Under the pieces are notes generated by a model, which saw only the letters and a program-made list of their open reading frames with translations, made no database searches and was not told where the DNA came from. Position numbers and translations under genes: made by a program. From Noviherbaspirillum malthae (GTDB lineage Bacteria > Pseudomonadota > Gammaproteobacteria > Burkholderiales > Burkholderiaceae_D): 64,000 bases of DNA. Positions 1 through 8,185 of the stretch are shown here, one piece after another (within the stretch, counting starts at the first letter, position 1; each line of letters begins with the position of its first letter). The stretch is taken from NCBI RefSeq assembly GCF_015352985.1, contig NZ_JACYXF010000023.1, positions 1-64,000 on the forward strand. The letters run 5' to 3'.

Positions 1-136
1 TGGGGAAGTAGCCCGGACCCATGCGGCCGGCGGTGCCCATGGAATACTCCTGGCCGATCAGCACGGCGGCCAGGCCGAAGCCTATGAAGATGGCCCCTGA
101 CCAGAAGTCCTTGGGGTTACGGATGAACGATGCCAC
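1..136 (-). CDS. tctB: TctB-family small membrane subunit of a tripartite tricarboxylate transporter (partial)
   Basis: Only the first 45 codons are inside the window; the gene runs off the left edge. The start is a GTG at 136, preceded by AGGAGG about 8 bases upstream, a strong ribosome binding site. The translation begins VASFIRNPKDFWSG and continues into a hydrophobic first helix, GAIFIGFGLAAVLIG, followed by MGPGYFP. This N-terminus is characteristic of TctB, the small four-helix subunit that works with TctA (large permease) and TctC (periplasmic binding protein) in citrate or carboxylate uptake. A TctC-like protein lies at 2024-2998 on the same strand, but two unrelated genes lie in between, so partnership is only inferred. 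The protein is too short here to say more. Confidence 0.75.
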   Translation of the reverse strand, partial: MASFIRNPKDFWSGAIFIGFGLAAVLIGQEYSMGTAGRMGPGYFP

Positions 137-441
137 AGTAGTCTCCTCCTCGATCTTTGCATTCGTTGGTAAGGCGTTGTCTCAATTTTTGTATCTGCGT
201 TGCGCCTGGAATTGCCGAGGCCGGACGCAACGCCGGATACCCATCCTAAGCACTGGGAGTGTCTTATCAGGATGTGGATGCATGATGGTCCCGTGGTTAC
301 GGGCATCAAAACACTATGCCTGCATCTGTTGATTCAGGCAACGTATATTATCAATCCGGCTTTCCGCAGAACAGCGTCCCGAATCATCGACATGCCCGGC
401 GACTGCTGCGGGCGCCGGGCTATGGGACGCTGCCGCCAGGA
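137..441. other. Intergenic region with a hairpin, otherwise empty
   Basis: No credible gene is seen between tctB and the stress-protein gene. Just beyond the stop of the stress-protein gene, GCCCGGCG (394-401) and CGCCGGGC (413-420) can form an 8-bp hairpin, without a T-run, so it is at best a weak terminator. The rest must carry the promoter of tctB if that gene is not read from upstream. Confidence 0.4.
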
Positions 442-867
442 TTACTTGACCAGCACTACCGGAGCGTTGGCCAGATGGATGATCCGGCTCGCTACCGAGC
501 CGACCAGCAGGCCGCCCAAGGCCGAAAGGCCGCGGGTACCGACCATGATTTCATCGCATTTCTGCTCGGCTGCAAAGCGGGCGATCACTTCCGCCGGCTG
601 GCCCACGAACAGGTGCTGGGCAAAGGGCACGCCTGCGGCCTTGAGCGCGTCGGCGGCGCCTGCCAGCACTTTCATGCCTTCTTCATGATGGTACTGCTTC
701 ACCTGTTCCACATTGATGAAGCCGGCGACGCTGCCGTGCAGCGGATGTTGCACGTTGACCAGTTCGACCTGGTATTGGTCTTTGGCTGACGATGCTCTCC
801 TGATGGCGTGCTGCACTGCACGCATCGCATTTTCAGAGCCGTCGACCGCCAATAGAATCTTGAACAT
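442..867 (-). CDS. Universal stress protein (UspA family)
   Basis: The 141-residue protein starts MFKILLAVDGSENAMRA, the usual opening of the single-domain Usp fold, and has the nucleotide-binding signature GTRGLSALGGLLVGSVA around residues 110-126, a G-x2-G-x9-G-S type motif seen in ATP-binding members. It ends in the hydrophobic strand APVVLVK. Such proteins are small cytoplasmic dimers induced on growth arrest and stress; the exact role is usually unknown. I chose the ATG at 867 because it gives the normal family length and has GGAG upstream; a longer frame to 1113 is open but its extra 80 residues look like antisense of the next gene. It lies in the same direction as terC upstream, 80 bases away, so they may be co-transcribed. 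Confidence 0.9.
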   Translation of the reverse strand: MFKILLAVDGSENAMRAVQHAIRRASSAKDQYQVELVNVQHPLHGSVAGFINVEQVKQYHHEEGMKVLAGAADALKAAGVPFAQHLFVGQPAEVIARFAAEQKCDEIMVGTRGLSALGGLLVGSVASRIIHLANAPVVLVK

Positions 868-947
868 TGCCCATCTCCGTCTAGTTGAGAGGACCGGTCG
901 CAGCCGGCCACTCGCCGGGACGCCGCAGCGCCCCGTTGTTCTCGTTG

Positions 948-1685
948 TTATTTGTGTCCTGCTTCGCTGGAATGCTTGGTGTCGGCAAGGTCTTCCAATG
1001 CGGGCTCGCTGGCCTGAGCACGCGCCGCGAGCATCTTGCCGACGGCAACCACGAGCAGTGCGCCGACGACCGGGCCGATCCAGCTGGCTGCGGGCATGTT
1101 CGCATCGAACCATTCCTTGACTGCCACGTCGCCGACCGCCATGCCGCCGGCGATCCAGCCGAGCAGCGCGCCGCCGGCCACGATGACGACAGGGAAGCGG
1201 TCCATCAGCTTGATGACCAGCTGGCTGCCCAGCATGATGATCGGAATGCTGAGCAGCAGGCCGAAGACGATCAGAACCTTGCTGTCGCCTGCGGCGCCGG
1301 CGATGGCGATCACGTTGTCCAGGCTCATCACCGCATCCGCGACGATGATCGTCTTGATGGCTGCCGCGAGAGTCGCGCCGGCCTCGATGTTGTGGCCGCC
1401 CTCGTCAGGCTCGGGCAACAGCAGCTTGACGCCGATCCACAGCAGCAGTGCAGCGCCGACCAGCTTCAGGTAAGGCACGGCCAGCAGGGTGACCGCAAAC
1501 AGGATGAGCACGACGCGCAGGCCGATCGCGCCGACCATGCCCCAGATGATGCCCAGCTTGCGCTGATGCTCGGGAAGACGGCGGCATGCGAGGCCGATGA
1601 CGACGGCATTGTCGCCGCCCAGCACGATATCGATTGCAACGATTTGCAGAACAGCTACCCAGAACTGGGGGTTACTGAAGTCCAT
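948..1685 (-). CDS. TerC family integral membrane protein (YjbE-like)
   Basis: A 245-residue polytopic protein with about seven hydrophobic segments. The family hallmarks are two acidic motifs inside membrane helices, GGDNA at residues 23-27 and SLDNV at about 121-125, in inverted-repeat positions. TerC relatives such as Alx and YceF are linked to manganese export; the historical name comes from tellurite resistance, which cannot be inferred here. The C-terminus, after about residue 220, is a hydrophilic tail. The start ATG at 1685 has AGAGG seven bases upstream. The 338-base leader region can form a stem (see separate entry). No tellurite genes (terZABDE) lie nearby, so metal homeostasis is the more likely role. 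Confidence 0.88.
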   Translation of the reverse strand: MDFSNPQFWVAVLQIVAIDIVLGGDNAVVIGLACRRLPEHQRKLGIIWGMVGAIGLRVVLILFAVTLLAVPYLKLVGAALLLWIGVKLLLPEPDEGGHNIEAGATLAAAIKTIIVADAVMSLDNVIAIAGAAGDSKVLIVFGLLLSIPIIMLGSQLVIKLMDRFPVVIVAGGALLGWIAGGMAVGDVAVKEWFDANMPAASWIGPVVGALLVVAVGKMLAARAQASEPALEDLADTKHSSEAGHK

Positions 1686-2023
1686 GATTACCTCTGGCGC
1701 TGAAGAGTTGTGGAAGACATGACGCTGGCCGGTGCCGGCTCTCCGCAGGGAAGATCATGTCGGATGGGCAAGAACGCCCGCCGAATAGTAGACGCGAGAG
1801 TATACAAGACGGCAACATCCGATTATTCGAGGACTTCCTGCGGAAAAAACTCAGCCTGCTTTCATGCAAGCTCCAGATTTCGACGAACGACATGCAGAGC
1901 CATTGCTTCGCGCTCATATCAAAATCCGACTTGCAAGCCCGCGCGCATTTCCGCGCCGGCACCCATTGATCCGGCCCAACATGTTCTCGGGCCGGACCCA
2001 TAGGTTAAGGATAGACAGTCGGA
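1686..2023. other. Leader region of terC containing a stem-loop
   Basis: The gap upstream of terC contains a 7-bp inverted repeat GACATGA (1715-1721) and TCATGTC (1755-1761) enclosing a smaller GCCGG/CCGGC hairpin. TerC genes of the YjbE group are often preceded by the yybP-ykoY manganese riboswitch, but I do not see that riboswitch's conserved GGGGAGUA loop here. A TATACT on the minus strand near 1800 could be a -10 element, with no good -35. Confidence 0.3.
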
Positions 2024-2998
2024 TCAGGTTCCGTCGAACTTGATGTTCTGCTTCTTCACCAGATTGCTCATCTTCTCCAGTTCCGCCTTGATTTCGGCGG
2101 CATGTTCCGACGGAGAATTGCCAACCGGCTCGGCGCCGCTCTGCAGCAGGCGCTCGCGCACTTCCGGCATCGCAAGCGCTTTCACCGCGGCGGCATTGAT
2201 TTTCTTGATGATGTCGTCCGGCGTCTTCGCAGGCGCCACCAGGCCATACCATGCGGGATCGTTCACCTGCTTGAGGCCGAGCTCGGCGAAGGTCGGCACG
2301 TTCGGCAGGGCATCGAGGCGCTTGTTCCAGGCGATCGCAAACGGCTTGAGCTTGCCGGACTGGATATGGGACATCGACGAAGGCAGGTTGTCGAACATCA
2401 TGTCGACCTGTCCGCCGAGCAGGTCATTGAGCGCCGGGCCCGCGCCGCGGTAAGGAATATGCAGGATGAATGTGCCGGTGGAAAGCTTGAACTGCTCGCC
2501 CACCATGTGCTGGATGCTGCAGGTGCCGGAGGTGGCGTAGTTGAGCTTGCCCGGATTCTTCTTCACGTATTCCAGGAAGCCTTTGAAATCCTGCGCGGGA
2601 AACTTGGGATTGACCGTCAGCACGTTGGGCGTGCGCGCAAGATTGGTGATGGGCGTGAAGTCGGTCAGCGGGTTGTAGCCGAGCTTGGGATTGCACGCCG
2701 GATTGACCGCATGCGTGGACACGGTGGAAATGCCGATGGTGTAGCCGTCGGGGTCCGCCTTGGAGATCGCGGTGGCACCGATGCTGCCGCCGCCGCCGCC
2801 GCGGTTCTCGATCACGACCGCCTGTCCGAGCTCCTTGCCGAGCTTGTCGCCGACCACGCGGGCGACGATGTCGGTCGTACCTCCCGGAGCGAAAGGCACG
2901 ATCAGGCGGATCGGCTTGTTGGGATAGGACTGCGCGAATGCGGACGCCGCAACTGCAAATGATGCAACGACTGGCACGACTAGCTGGTGAAACTTCAT
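2024..2998 (-). CDS. Tripartite tricarboxylate transporter substrate-binding protein (TctC/Bug family)
   Basis: A 324-residue exported protein. Residues 1-22 form a signal peptide ending AFA, and the mature part starts with the family signature YPNKPIRLIVPFAPGG, followed by a GGGGGS-type substrate-loop segment and GYTIG. Bug proteins are Venus-flytrap receptors that bind carboxylates, amino acids or aromatic acids; many are orphans without a dedicated permease, and the ligand cannot be read from sequence. The start at 2998 is taken because it gives a clean signal peptide and has AGGAGA upstream; an in-frame ATG at 3043 would add 15 charged residues. It lies downstream of the TRAP binding protein in the same direction. 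Confidence 0.9.
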   Translation of the reverse strand: MKFHQLVVPVVASFAVAASAFAQSYPNKPIRLIVPFAPGGTTDIVARVVGDKLGKELGQAVVIENRGGGGGSIGATAISKADPDGYTIGISTVSTHAVNPACNPKLGYNPLTDFTPITNLARTPNVLTVNPKFPAQDFKGFLEYVKKNPGKLNYATSGTCSIQHMVGEQFKLSTGTFILHIPYRGAGPALNDLLGGQVDMMFDNLPSSMSHIQSGKLKPFAIAWNKRLDALPNVPTFAELGLKQVNDPAWYGLVAPAKTPDDIIKKINAAAVKALAMPEVRERLLQSGAEPVGNSPSEHAAEIKAELEKMSNLVKKQNIKFDGT

Positions 2999-3227
2999 TC
3001 CTGGTCTCCTGTTTTTAAACATCCTATGATCGACAGACTGCATGACGAGCCGATCATTCCTGCAAATGAAGATGCGAACATGCTCAACATGCGGACACGC
3101 CAGCGCCCCTGCGCCCGCGTGCGTGGTGCGAAGTATAAGCGCTTCAGGACATCGTCCTGTTGCTCCGCCTCCAGCATGCTGTCGATCTCCTCGTCAATTC
3201 CGGAAGAAACCGTCGGCTTGCCTTTCC

Positions 3228-4241
3228 TTACTTCAATGCTGCGCCGGCGATTTCCTTGTTGATCGAGGTAATCAGATCCTTGCCGATGCGGCCTTCCATT
3301 TCCTTCTGCACCGGCAGCAATGCCTTGCGCCACTCGTCGCGCTCCTTTTCATTGAGCACGTACACGACCGACTTTCCGCTCTTCCTGACCGCATCGAGAG
3401 CGGCATCGTTTTCCTGCTGGGAAATTGCATTGGCATAACGGGTCGCTTCCTTCATCGCTCCTTCCAGCGCGGTGCGAATGTCGGTCGGCAAGCCGTCCCA
3501 GAATTTCCTGTTGACGATGACCGCATACCCCAGGTAGCCATGGTTGGAGACGGTTACATGCTTTTGCACCTCGTGCATTCTCTGCGTATACAGATTGGAC
3601 GGCGGATTTTCCGTGCCGTCCACGACGCCGGTCTGCAGCGCCTGGTAGACATCGGCGAAGCCGAGCACCTGGGGATTGGCGCCAAGCGCCCGCATCTGCG
3701 CATCCAGCACCTTGGATGACTGGATGCGCATGTTGAGTCCCTTGAAGTCGGCCGGCGTTCTCAGCGGCCGGTTGGCGGACATGACCTTGAAGCCGTTGTC
3801 CCAGTACGCCAGCCCGGTAATGCCCTTGGATTCCAGTTTCTTGAACAGGTCGCGTCCGACCGGCCCTTCCGTCACCCGGTACAAGGCTTCCTTGTTGGGA
3901 AACAGGTAAGGCAGGTCGAAGATTTCGAATTCCTTGATGCCGAAGGGGCCGAACTTGGCGAGCGACGGCGCCAGCATCTGCGCGGCGCCCAGCTGCAGGG
4001 CTTCCAGCTCTTCCTTGTCCTTGTAGAGCGTGCTGTTGGGATAGACTTCCACCCTGACGCGCCCTTTTGTTGCCGCTTCGGCAAGCTGCTTGAATCGCTC
4101 GGCCGCCTTCCCTTTGGGAGTGTCGCTGGCGACGACATGGCTGAACTTGATGACGATGGGCGCCTGCGCGGCCGCCTCGGCACTCATCGCCATTACGGCC
4201 GACAGGGCCATTACCAAGGCTTTGAAATGCTTGAACCGCAT
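3228..4241 (-). CDS. dctP: TRAP transporter periplasmic C4-dicarboxylate-binding protein
   Basis: A 337-residue DctP-family receptor. A signal peptide spans about residues 1-25 and is followed by PIVIKFSHVVA, the typical first beta strand. The ligand-carboxylate arginine region is recognisable in GLNMRIQSS (around residue 170), with GVVDGTENP following it. DctP proteins deliver C4-dicarboxylates or related acids to DctQM membrane subunits. Neither dctQ nor dctM is in this window, so the receptor is either an orphan or uses a permease encoded elsewhere. The gene is divergent from the DctS/DctR-like sensor pair, across a 156-198 base promoter region, which suggests that the pair controls it. 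The ATG at 4241 has GGAG upstream. Confidence 0.9.
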   Translation of the reverse strand: MRFKHFKALVMALSAVMAMSAEAAAQAPIVIKFSHVVASDTPKGKAAERFKQLAEAATKGRVRVEVYPNSTLYKDKEELEALQLGAAQMLAPSLAKFGPFGIKEFEIFDLPYLFPNKEALYRVTEGPVGRDLFKKLESKGITGLAYWDNGFKVMSANRPLRTPADFKGLNMRIQSSKVLDAQMRALGANPQVLGFADVYQALQTGVVDGTENPPSNLYTQRMHEVQKHVTVSNHGYLGYAVIVNRKFWDGLPTDIRTALEGAMKEATRYANAISQQENDAALDAVRKSGKSVVYVLNEKERDEWRKALLPVQKEMEGRIGKDLITSINKEIAGAALK

Positions 4242-4397
4242 GAGTGTCTCCAGGAGCGCTGTGTTCGTCTAACCATCCGGAGAATTGTCATCAGACGATA
4301 TACATCTGGCAAGTGTGGTTAACCACAACCGCTGCGGAAAGGGCCTTGATGCACTTCAGGCAAGTTTTGCCCGCGCAGGAATCGCGCCAAGCGCCCG

Positions 4398-6494
4398 ATG
4401 TCGCCTTACAATATTCCCCAGCCCCCCTTCCCCGCTACCATGAGCCCCAAGCCATTTCGCCGGAAATTCAATCTCACATGGCCCAGCCGCCGCCAGGGCT
4501 GGCGCTGGGTGCTGCCCGTCCTGCTGGTGCTGCTTTTCCTGTCCACGCTGCTGTGGCTGCCGTGGCAGACGCAGCGCATGGAGTCCAGCGAGCGGCAGGA
4601 ACAGCTCATCGCCGATACGCTGTGGGTGGAACAGACCATACGTTTCCAGCTTGGGCGCCATGAGGAAAACCTGCGCCTGATCGCCAATGAAATCGTTTCC
4701 GGCTACGGCTCGGAGAAACGCCTGCGCGACCGCCTGGTCACCATGGTGCGCGCCAACGGCGAGGTCGTGCGCATCGTGCAGTTCAGGGACGACGGTTCGG
4801 CCGCGATGTCTTCGGACGACACGCCGATACGTCTGGAAGAGCTGTCGGAGAACTCGCGCACCACCGCCGAGCGGGCGCGCAAGTCGAAGACGGCGCTGTA
4901 CGCGCAGCCGGCGCCGGACCTGGCGACGCCGATGACGCTCGACTACCACGTGCCGCTCTATTCCGGCGACACCTATATCGGCATGCTGACGGCAAGCTAT
5001 TCGATTTCCAGCATCCTCAGCGAAATGGTGCCGTGGTGGTTCGCCCAGGACAATGAAATCCTGCTGACCGACCAGGACGACAATGTCATCGACCAGCGGG
5101 CCGCCGGCGGACCGGGCCGCGGCGTCTATACGCACCGGCGCGCTCTCGACCTGCCCGGCGTCACCCTGACGCTGCGCACCAACAGCGTCAAGGGCGAGCC
5201 GAAGCTGCTGCCCAGCCTGCTGGTCGGTTCGGTGATTGCGCTGTCCCTCGGCCTCTTGTGGAGCCTCGGCGCATTGTGGCGGGACATCAACCGGCGCCTG
5301 GCGGCGGAAGGGGCATTGCGGCAGCAGGTGGCATTCCGGACCGCGATGGAAAATTCCCTGATGACCGGCCTGCGGGCACGCGACCTCACCGGCCGCATCA
5401 CCTACGTCAATCCCTCGTTCTGCCGCATGGTCGGCATTCCCGCCGAGGAGCTGATCGGCAAGGCGCCGCCCATGCCCTACTGGGCGCCGGAAGCAATGAA
5501 CGAATACAACCAGCGCTTTACCCGGGTGCTGGCAGGCACGGTGACGCCGCAGTTCGAGACTATTTTCCTGCGCGCCAACGGTGAACGCTTTCCGGTGCTG
5601 ATCTTCGAATCGCCGCTGGTGGACGACAGCGGCAAGCAGACCGGATGGATGGGCTCGATCCTGGACATTTCCGACCGCAAGCAGGCCGAAGACCTGAACC
5701 GGCGCCAGCAGGAAAAGCTGCAGGCCAGCGCGCGGCTGGCCACCATGGGCGAAATCGCCTCCACCCTGGCGCACGAACTCAACCAGCCGCTGGCCGCCAT
5801 CTCCAGCTACACCACCGGCGCGCTCAACATGATCCAGCAAGGCGCCGCCGATCCGGGCAAGCTCAATCTTGAACTGCTCAAGCCGGCGCTGGAGAAGGCC
5901 GGCACCCAGGCCCAGCGCGCCGGCCAGATCATCCGCAGCGTCCATACCTTCGTCAAGCGCCGGGAACCGAGCCGGGAACCGACTACCGTGGACACGCTGA
6001 TCAACAACGTCATGCCGCTGGTCGAGCTGCAGGCGCGGCAGTTCTTCGTATCGACGCAGACCGACATCGACGCCGGCCTGCCGCCGGTGCTGGCCGACCG
6101 GGTACTGCTGGAACAGGTGCTGCTCAACCTGACCCGAAACGCCATCGAAGCGATGCAGGGCATTGCGCCCGAGCGACGCATCCTGAAAATCGTCGCCCGG
6201 CGCGCCGACGGATCGGCTTCGGGCCAGAACGTGGAAATCGCCGTCATCGACAATGGCCACGGCATTCCGGCCGAAGTCGCCGAACGGCTGTTCTCGCCGT
6301 TCTTCTCCACCAAGGCCGAAGGCATGGGCATGGGCATGGGCTTGAACATCTGCAGGACGGCGGTGGAATTCCACGGCGGGAAGCTGGTCCATGCCGACAA
6401 TCCCGAAGGCGGCACCATTTTCCGCTTTACGCTGCCCGCGCTGACGGAGGGGGTGCCTGCCGACGGAGATTCGGCGATAATCCGTGAAACCTGA
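4398..6494 (+). CDS. dctS: Membrane sensor histidine kinase, DctS-like
   Basis: A 698-residue sensor kinase. Transmembrane helices at about residues 36-55 and 273-292 flank a periplasmic sensing domain of about 215 residues. A PAS domain follows (about 310-430), then the phosphoacceptor helix with HELNQPLAAI, whose His is residue 459, and a HATPase domain with N box LNLTRNAIEAM, G1 box DNGHGI and a G2 region of repeated GMG ahead of LNICRTAVE. The HELNQPL type and the neighbouring dctP and FixJ-type regulator match the DctS/DctR systems that switch on dicarboxylate uptake; the ligand is inferred. The start is uncertain: the ATG at 4398 and one at 4440 both lack a good ribosome binding site. 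Confidence 0.85.
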   Translation: MSPYNIPQPPFPATMSPKPFRRKFNLTWPSRRQGWRWVLPVLLVLLFLSTLLWLPWQTQRMESSERQEQLIADTLWVEQTIRFQLGRHEENLRLIANEIVSGYGSEKRLRDRLVTMVRANGEVVRIVQFRDDGSAAMSSDDTPIRLEELSENSRTTAERARKSKTALYAQPAPDLATPMTLDYHVPLYSGDTYIGMLTASYSISSILSEMVPWWFAQDNEILLTDQDDNVIDQRAAGGPGRGVYTHRRALDLPGVTLTLRTNSVKGEPKLLPSLLVGSVIALSLGLLWSLGALWRDINRRLAAEGALRQQVAFRTAMENSLMTGLRARDLTGRITYVNPSFCRMVGIPAEELIGKAPPMPYWAPEAMNEYNQRFTRVLAGTVTPQFETIFLRANGERFPVLIFESPLVDDSGKQTGWMGSILDISDRKQAEDLNRRQQEKLQASARLATMGEIASTLAHELNQPLAAISSYTTGALNMIQQGAADPGKLNLELLKPALEKAGTQAQRAGQIIRSVHTFVKRREPSREPTTVDTLINNVMPLVELQARQFFVSTQTDIDAGLPPVLADRVLLEQVLLNLTRNAIEAMQGIAPERRILKIVARRADGSASGQNVEIAVIDNGHGIPAEVAERLFSPFFSTKAEGMGMGMGLNICRTAVEFHGGKLVHADNPEGGTIFRFTLPALTEGVPADGDSAIIRET

Positions 6495-6566
6495 GCTTGC
6501 CGGATGACCGCGGACATCCGGAAAACAGCGGCCACAAGCGAACCAGCGAACGCCAGAGGAGACTGA

Positions 6567-7157
6567 ATGCTGCATATTGTCGATGACGAAGAAGTGATCC
6601 GCGACTCGCTGACCTGGCTTGCGCAGTCGAGAGCCATCAGCGCAACCGCCTACGACAGCGGGGCCGCCTTTCTCGCGGCGCTGGACAACGCCGCCGGGTT
6701 CGACCCTGCCGGCGACTGCATCCTGCTCGATGTGCGCATGCCCGACATGAGCGGTTCCAGCCTGTTCGACACGCTTGCCGCACGCGGGCTGACCCGGCGC
6801 ATTCCCGTCATCTTCCTCACCGGCCACGGCGACGTGCCCATGGCAGTCGACACGCTCAAGCGCGGCGCCTTCGATTTCTTCGAGAAGCCTTTCAACGACA
6901 ACAAGCTGATGGATCGCGTCGAGGAAGCGCTGGCGGCATCGCGCGAAGCCGGCGCCAGCGCGCAGGTGCACGAGCGCCTCGCCACGCTGTCGGCGCGCGA
7001 ACGCGAAGTGCTCGACCTCATCCTGGCCGGCAAGATGAACAAGATCATCGCCGATGAACTCGGCATCAGCATGCGCACGGTCGAAGTGCATCGCGCCCAT
7101 ATCTTCGACAAGATGAACGTGAAAACCGCGGTGGAGCTGGCGCGCCTGCTCAAGTAA
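6567..7157 (+). CDS. dctR: FixJ/LuxR-type response regulator, DctR-like
   Basis: A 196-residue two-domain regulator. The receiver domain has the acidic pair DDEE at residues 6-9, the phosphorylated Asp55 in LLDVRMPDMSG, Thr85 and Lys107 (EKPF). A LuxR-type helix-turn-helix follows from about residue 135 (LSAREREVLDLILAGKMNK ... TVEVHRAHIFDKM). The ATG has AGGAGA seven to eight bases upstream. It lies 72 bases after the kinase gene, in the same direction, and is evidently its partner. By analogy with DctR of Rhodobacter it should activate the divergent dctP gene; binding sites are not recognisable to me. Confidence 0.88.
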   Translation: MLHIVDDEEVIRDSLTWLAQSRAISATAYDSGAAFLAALDNAAGFDPAGDCILLDVRMPDMSGSSLFDTLAARGLTRRIPVIFLTGHGDVPMAVDTLKRGAFDFFEKPFNDNKLMDRVEEALAASREAGASAQVHERLATLSAREREVLDLILAGKMNKIIADELGISMRTVEVHRAHIFDKMNVKTAVELARLLK

Positions 7158-7261
7158 CGCACCGGTCGGATAAGGCACCGATGCGGGCGGCGGCGGCCGA
7201 ACCTCTGTAACATTGCGTTTTTTTTCGCGTTGTCCACGTTGTCCGACTCTCCTGCCGCCCC

Positions 7262-8152
7262 ATGTCCATCGTCACCATCCTGTTCCCCGATTTCGCGCTG
7301 ATCCTGCTCGGCTTCCTGCTGATGCGCTATACCGATTGGGGCACGCCGTTCTGGAGCGGGCTGGAAAAGCTGATCTATTATTTCCTCTTCCCTGCCCTGC
7401 TGTTCTATTCCACCGCCCGCACCGCATTCGACTTCGCTGCCACCGGCACCATGCTCAAGGTGGCGCTGCTGACGATTTGCGCCGGCATCGCGCTGGGCTG
7501 GGTCGCCAAGCCGCTGTTCAACGTGCCGCCGATGATGTTCGAGTCCGGCGTGCAGACCGCATTCCGCTTCAATTCCTATATCGCCCTGGCGATCGCCTCG
7601 CGTCTGGGCGGCGAACAGGGAACCTCGATGATGGCGCTGATCATCGGCTTCGGCGTCCCGCTGTGCAATATGGCGGCGGTGCATGCGCTGGTGAAGAAGG
7701 GCGGCGGCCTGCTGCGCGAGATGGCGAAGAATCCCCTGCTGGTAGCCACCGCCTGCGGCATGGCTTTCAACCTTGCGGGCCTGCAGCTTCCCGAGGTCGT
7801 CGGCGCCACGTTGTCGCGCATGGCCAATGCCTCGATCGCGGTCGGCCTGATCGCGGTCGGCGCAGGACTGAGGCTGTCGGGAGTGCATGAAGCCAAGGGC
7901 ATGGCGCTGTATTTCACGGCGGTCAAGCTGCTGGCGCTGCCGGCGGTGGCGCTGCTGCTCGGGCGGTGGCTGGAACTGGCGCCGCTGCAGCTGCAGCTGG
8001 TGGTGATATTCGCCGCCCTGCCCACCGCATCGAGCGCCTATGTGCTGGCTGCGCGCATGGGCGGCAACGGGCCTTTCGTGGCTGTCCTCATTTCCGGCGG
8101 CACGGTATTGTCGGCCTTGACCATTCCGTTCTGGCTCGCGCTGGCGAGGTAG
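7262..8152 (+). CDS. AEC (auxin efflux carrier) family transporter
   Basis: A 296-residue membrane protein made almost entirely of hydrophobic helices, probably ten in two inverted sets of five. Family features are an opening helix with LFPDFALILLGFLLMR, the motif QTAFRFNSYIALAI in the centre and PTASSAYVLA near the C-terminus. Bacterial AEC proteins such as MdcF and YfdV carry malonate, malate or other small organic acids; given the carboxylate regulators next door an organic acid is plausible, but the substrate is unknown. It could be read through from dctR, 105 bases upstream, or have its own promoter. Confidence 0.85.
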   Translation: MSIVTILFPDFALILLGFLLMRYTDWGTPFWSGLEKLIYYFLFPALLFYSTARTAFDFAATGTMLKVALLTICAGIALGWVAKPLFNVPPMMFESGVQTAFRFNSYIALAIASRLGGEQGTSMMALIIGFGVPLCNMAAVHALVKKGGGLLREMAKNPLLVATACGMAFNLAGLQLPEVVGATLSRMANASIAVGLIAVGAGLRLSGVHEAKGMALYFTAVKLLALPAVALLLGRWLELAPLQLQLVVIFAALPTASSAYVLAARMGGNGPFVAVLISGGTVLSALTIPFWLALAR

Positions 8153-8185
8153 ACGGACGGCGAAGGCCGGGGATGAAGGGGATGA

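Noticed and set aside
948..1685. Tellurite resistance operon
   Set aside because: A lone TerC protein without the ter gene set is more consistent with metal-ion homeostasis.
1690..1800. yybP-ykoY manganese riboswitch before terC
   Set aside because: The expected conserved loop sequences are absent; only a generic stem is seen.
4356..7178. A 940-codon open frame on the minus strand opposite dctS and dctR
   Set aside because: It is antisense to two genes with clear domain motifs. In GC-rich DNA the opposite strand often stays open, and its translation is Arg/His/Gly-rich with no recognisable domain.
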